Source: an uncultured Propionibacteriaceae bacterium
Lineage (GTDB): Bacteria; Actinomycetota; Actinomycetes; Propionibacteriales; Propionibacteriaceae
Direction of reading: 5' to 3'
Length of the DNA stretch: 7,014 nt
Assembly (NCBI GenBank): GCA_937859105.1
Contig: CALMAD010000312.1
Location: forward strand, 1 to 7,014
Of this stretch, positions 5,735-7,014 are shown piece after piece. The translations under genes were made by a program, and so were the position numbers. The notes below the pieces were generated by a model. The model saw only the letters and a program-made list of their open reading frames with translations, ran no database searches and was not told where the DNA came from. The first letter of the stretch is position 1. Every line of letters starts with the position of its first letter.

Positions 5735-6571
5735 TCAGTCCTGCTCGACGAGCAGGCCCTGCGCCGCCAGCTTCTTGCGGCGACGCCGGTCGTTGCCGTG
5801 GCAGATCTGCTCGGCGACGAGGAACAGCACGGTCATCGGGATGGCCAGCGCCAGCATCGAGAACGGGTCGCCGCCCGGCGTGGCCGCGGCGGCAAAGACG
5901 AAGCAGCCGAAGATGACGAACGAGCGGGCCTTCTTCAGCGCGGCCCCCGACACGACGCCCATGAGGTTCAGCGCGATGACCACCACGGGCATGACGAAGC
6001 CGATGCCGAACACCAGCATCAGCACGAGCATCAGGTTGAGGAAGTCGCCGATCTCGAGCAGGTTCGTCAGCCCGGTGACGTCGGGCGTGAACGTCATCAT
6101 CACGGTGATGCCTTGGGGCAGCACGACGTACCCGACGACCACCCCGAACAGGAACAGCGGGATGGCTGCGGCCAGAAACGTGAGCGCGTAGCGCTTCTCG
6201 TTCGCCAGCAGCGCGGGCGCGATGTAGGCCCACACCTGGTACAGCCAGACGGGGCACGTCGCGACGAGCCCGCCCACGAGGCAGATCTTCAGCGCGAGGG
6301 TCAGCGGGGACGTCACTCCGGACAGCACGGTCGTCACGTCCAGGTCGGGCTTGACGCCCTTGAGCAGCTCGACCGACGTCATCCACGGCTGCATCAGCAG
6401 CTGCACGAGGATCTGGTAGTAGAACGCGCACGCGACCATCCCGACGACGATCACGATCGCCGAGAGGATGAGGCGGTAGCGCAACTCGCGCAGGTGGTCG
6501 GCCAGCGACATGACGCCGTCGGCCGGCACCTTCGGCGGTTTGAGCCAGCCGAAGCTGAGACGGCGGGCCAT
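5735..6571 (-). CDS. tatC: Sec-independent (Tat) protein translocase subunit TatC
   Basis: TatC is the polytopic membrane core of the twin-arginine export system. It binds RR signal peptides and recruits TatA. The 278 residues hold the cytoplasmic signature HLRELRYRL (26-34), YQVWAYIAPALLANEKR (111-127, with E125 in the place of the signal-binding Glu of the first cytoplasmic loop), and TPGGDPFSMLALAIPM (231-246). Six membrane segments fall near 33-55, 90-112, 132-155, 180-204, 217-230 and 238-255, ending in a basic tail (DRRRRKK). ATG 6571 is 4 bases after the tatA stop, which points to translational coupling; its own Shine-Dalgarno is weak. Met21 (MSLADHL) aligns with the start of many TatC proteins, but a basic leader like this one is common in actinomycetes. 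Unlike its neighbours this gene contains none of the recurrent GGACGCC words. Confidence 0.96.
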   Translation of the reverse strand: MARRLSFGWLKPPKVPADGVMSLADHLRELRYRLILSAIVIVVGMVACAFYYQILVQLLMQPWMTSVELLKGVKPDLDVTTVLSGVTSPLTLALKICLVGGLVATCPVWLYQVWAYIAPALLANEKRYALTFLAAAIPLFLFGVVVGYVVLPQGITVMMTFTPDVTGLTNLLEIGDFLNLMLVLMLVFGIGFVMPVVVIALNLMGVVSGAALKKARSFVIFGCFVFAAAATPGGDPFSMLALAIPMTVLFLVAEQICHGNDRRRRKKLAAQGLLVEQD

Positions 6572-6575
6572 GCGG

Positions 6576-6851
6576 TCAGGCCGGGTTGTCGGGCTTCGGG
6601 TCGGTGCGGTTCTCGATGATCTCGGCATCGACCACGCGGTCGGACGCCGTCGCGCCACTCTCCTCGGACTCCTGCTGGCCCGAGGCCTTCGCCCGCTCCT
6701 CGTCGGCCTTGATCGCCCGGGTCTCCTCCTTGAACTCGCGGATCGCGCGGCCGGCGTTCTTGCCGACGCCCGCGAGCCGCGAGCCACCGAAGACGAGGAT
6801 CCCGACCACCAGCAGGATGACCCATTCCCAGCCCTGCATGAACTGCGGCAT
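6576..6851 (-). CDS. tatA: Sec-independent (Tat) protein translocase subunit TatA
   Basis: TatA is the 91-residue single-span subunit that oligomerises with TatC to let folded RR-signal proteins cross the membrane. The sequence shows a short N-terminus, one membrane helix (W10-F21), the FG hinge (21-22), the amphipathic helix GSRLAGVGKNAGRAIREFKEET (from 23), and a charged tail rich in E, D, S and N. E9 is a polar residue near the start of the helix. ATG 6851 is chosen over an upstream TTG at 6872 because AAGGAG (6862-6857) sits 5 bases before it. tatC follows after 4 bases. No tatB is in the window, and it is usually elsewhere in actinobacteria. The position after a probable pafC matches the pafBC-tatAC order of mycobacteria and streptomycetes. 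Confidence 0.95.
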   Translation of the reverse strand: MPQFMQGWEWVILLVVGILVFGGSRLAGVGKNAGRAIREFKEETRAIKADEERAKASGQQESEESGATASDRVVDAEIIENRTDPKPDNPA

Positions 6852-6856
6852 TTCTA

Positions 6857-6862
6857 CTCCTT
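6857..6862 (-). promoter_or_regulatory. Ribosome binding site of tatA
   Basis: AAGGAG on the minus strand, 5 bases upstream of ATG 6851, is the strongest Shine-Dalgarno seen in the window and fixes the tatA start against the in-frame TTG at 6872. Confidence 0.85.
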
Positions 6863-6880
6863 GTCGTGGCAACGCGGCCC

Positions 6881-6908
6881 AGTCTACGGGTCGCGCACCA
6901 GAGTCGAC
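6881..6908 (-). promoter_or_regulatory. Candidate sigma-70-type promoter of the tatA-tatC-kinase unit
   Basis: On the minus strand GTCGAC (6908-6903) and TAGACT (6886-6881) are separated by 16 bases. TAGACT is a good actinobacterial -10 hexamer; the -35 is only a fair match to TTGACA. Transcription would start near 6873, giving a leader of about 20 bases before tatA. The pair lies in the only gap of real size upstream of tatA. Confidence 0.5.
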
Positions 6909-6914
6909 CGCGGC

Positions 6915-6927
6915 CTCGCTGAGCGAG
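6915..6927. promoter_or_regulatory. Short dyad and 11-bp-period direct repeat upstream of the tatA promoter
   Basis: CTCGCT and AGCGAG (6915-6927) are perfect inverted arms around one base. On the minus strand CTCAGCG also occurs twice with an 11-base period across 6916-6933. The position just upstream of the candidate -35 would suit a regulator site, but it could equally be a weak hairpin after pafC. There is no T-run to support a terminator. Confidence 0.25.
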
Positions 6928-6956
6928 CGCTGAGACTGCCCGAGCTCCCGCGCCCG

Positions 6957-7014
6957 TCAGGCGTAGCGGCGCAGCGCCTCGCGGGCGGCGTCCCCCGCCG
7001 AGCCGGCCGCCTCG
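6957..7014 (-). CDS. pafC: C-terminal end of a probable PafC (WYL-domain transcriptional regulator)
   Basis: Only the last 19 codons lie in the window, ending ...AGDAAREALRRYA with TGA at 6959-6957. An Ala- and Arg-rich terminal helix of this kind is common in WYL-domain regulators of the PafBC type, and the conserved actinobacterial order places pafC directly upstream of tatA on the same strand. PafBC activates the mycobacterial DNA-damage regulon and is encoded near the Pup-proteasome genes. The assignment rests mainly on gene order; the residues alone are too few to prove it. Confidence 0.55.
   Translation of the reverse strand, partial: EAAGSAGDAAREALRRYA

Noticed and set aside
5031..6431. 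466-codon minus-strand frame across the kinase and tatC
   Set aside because: It lies in a wrong frame relative to two clearly recognised genes and its product is Arg-rich low complexity.

Overview
The window comes from a high-GC Gram-positive bacterium (Actinomycetota). GC is about 70% or more over most of it, GTG starts are frequent, and the minus-strand order pafC(end) - tatA - tatC - diacylglycerol kinase - Pr6Pr membrane protein - helY-type helicase is a variant of the actinobacterial paf/tat/helY neighbourhood. A filamentous actinomycete (Streptosporangiales/Thermomonosporaceae-like) is plausible, but the genus is a guess.

Layout in transcription order, right to left. 6957-7014 holds the last 19 codons of a probable pafC. 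A 105-base gap follows with a candidate promoter and a strong Shine-Dalgarno, then tatA (6576-6851) and tatC (5735-6571, 4 bases after tatA), a diacylglycerol/lipid kinase (4745-5725, 9 bases after tatC) and a six-segment Pr6Pr membrane protein (4032-4697). This looks like one transcription unit for Tat protein export plus lipid and membrane functions. A gene-free stretch of about 650 bases (3381-4031) separates it from a 928-residue HelY/Ski2-like RNA helicase (594-3380). A small ABM-fold (antibiotic-biosynthesis-type) monooxygenase starts 37 bases after the helicase stop (start at 556).

The gene-free stretch is full of repeats: three perfect and at least two degenerate copies of an 18-bp GC-rich motif, then two inverted copies of a 67-68 bp element with 11-bp terminal inverted repeats and a shared core, then a short purine-rich tandem repeat. 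The left edge (1-253) is the first ~85 codons of a plus-strand short-chain dehydrogenase. It stops abruptly where homology to the convergent monooxygenase begins, with about 6 bases of shared sequence at the joint. This looks like a deletion scar or a misassembly that broke both 3' ends.

Across the whole window, in genes and between them, on both strands and in all codon phases, the heptamer GGACGCC/GGCGTCC is strongly over-represented (38 hand-counted sites). The two most unusual signals here are this motif and the inverted-repeat element pair.
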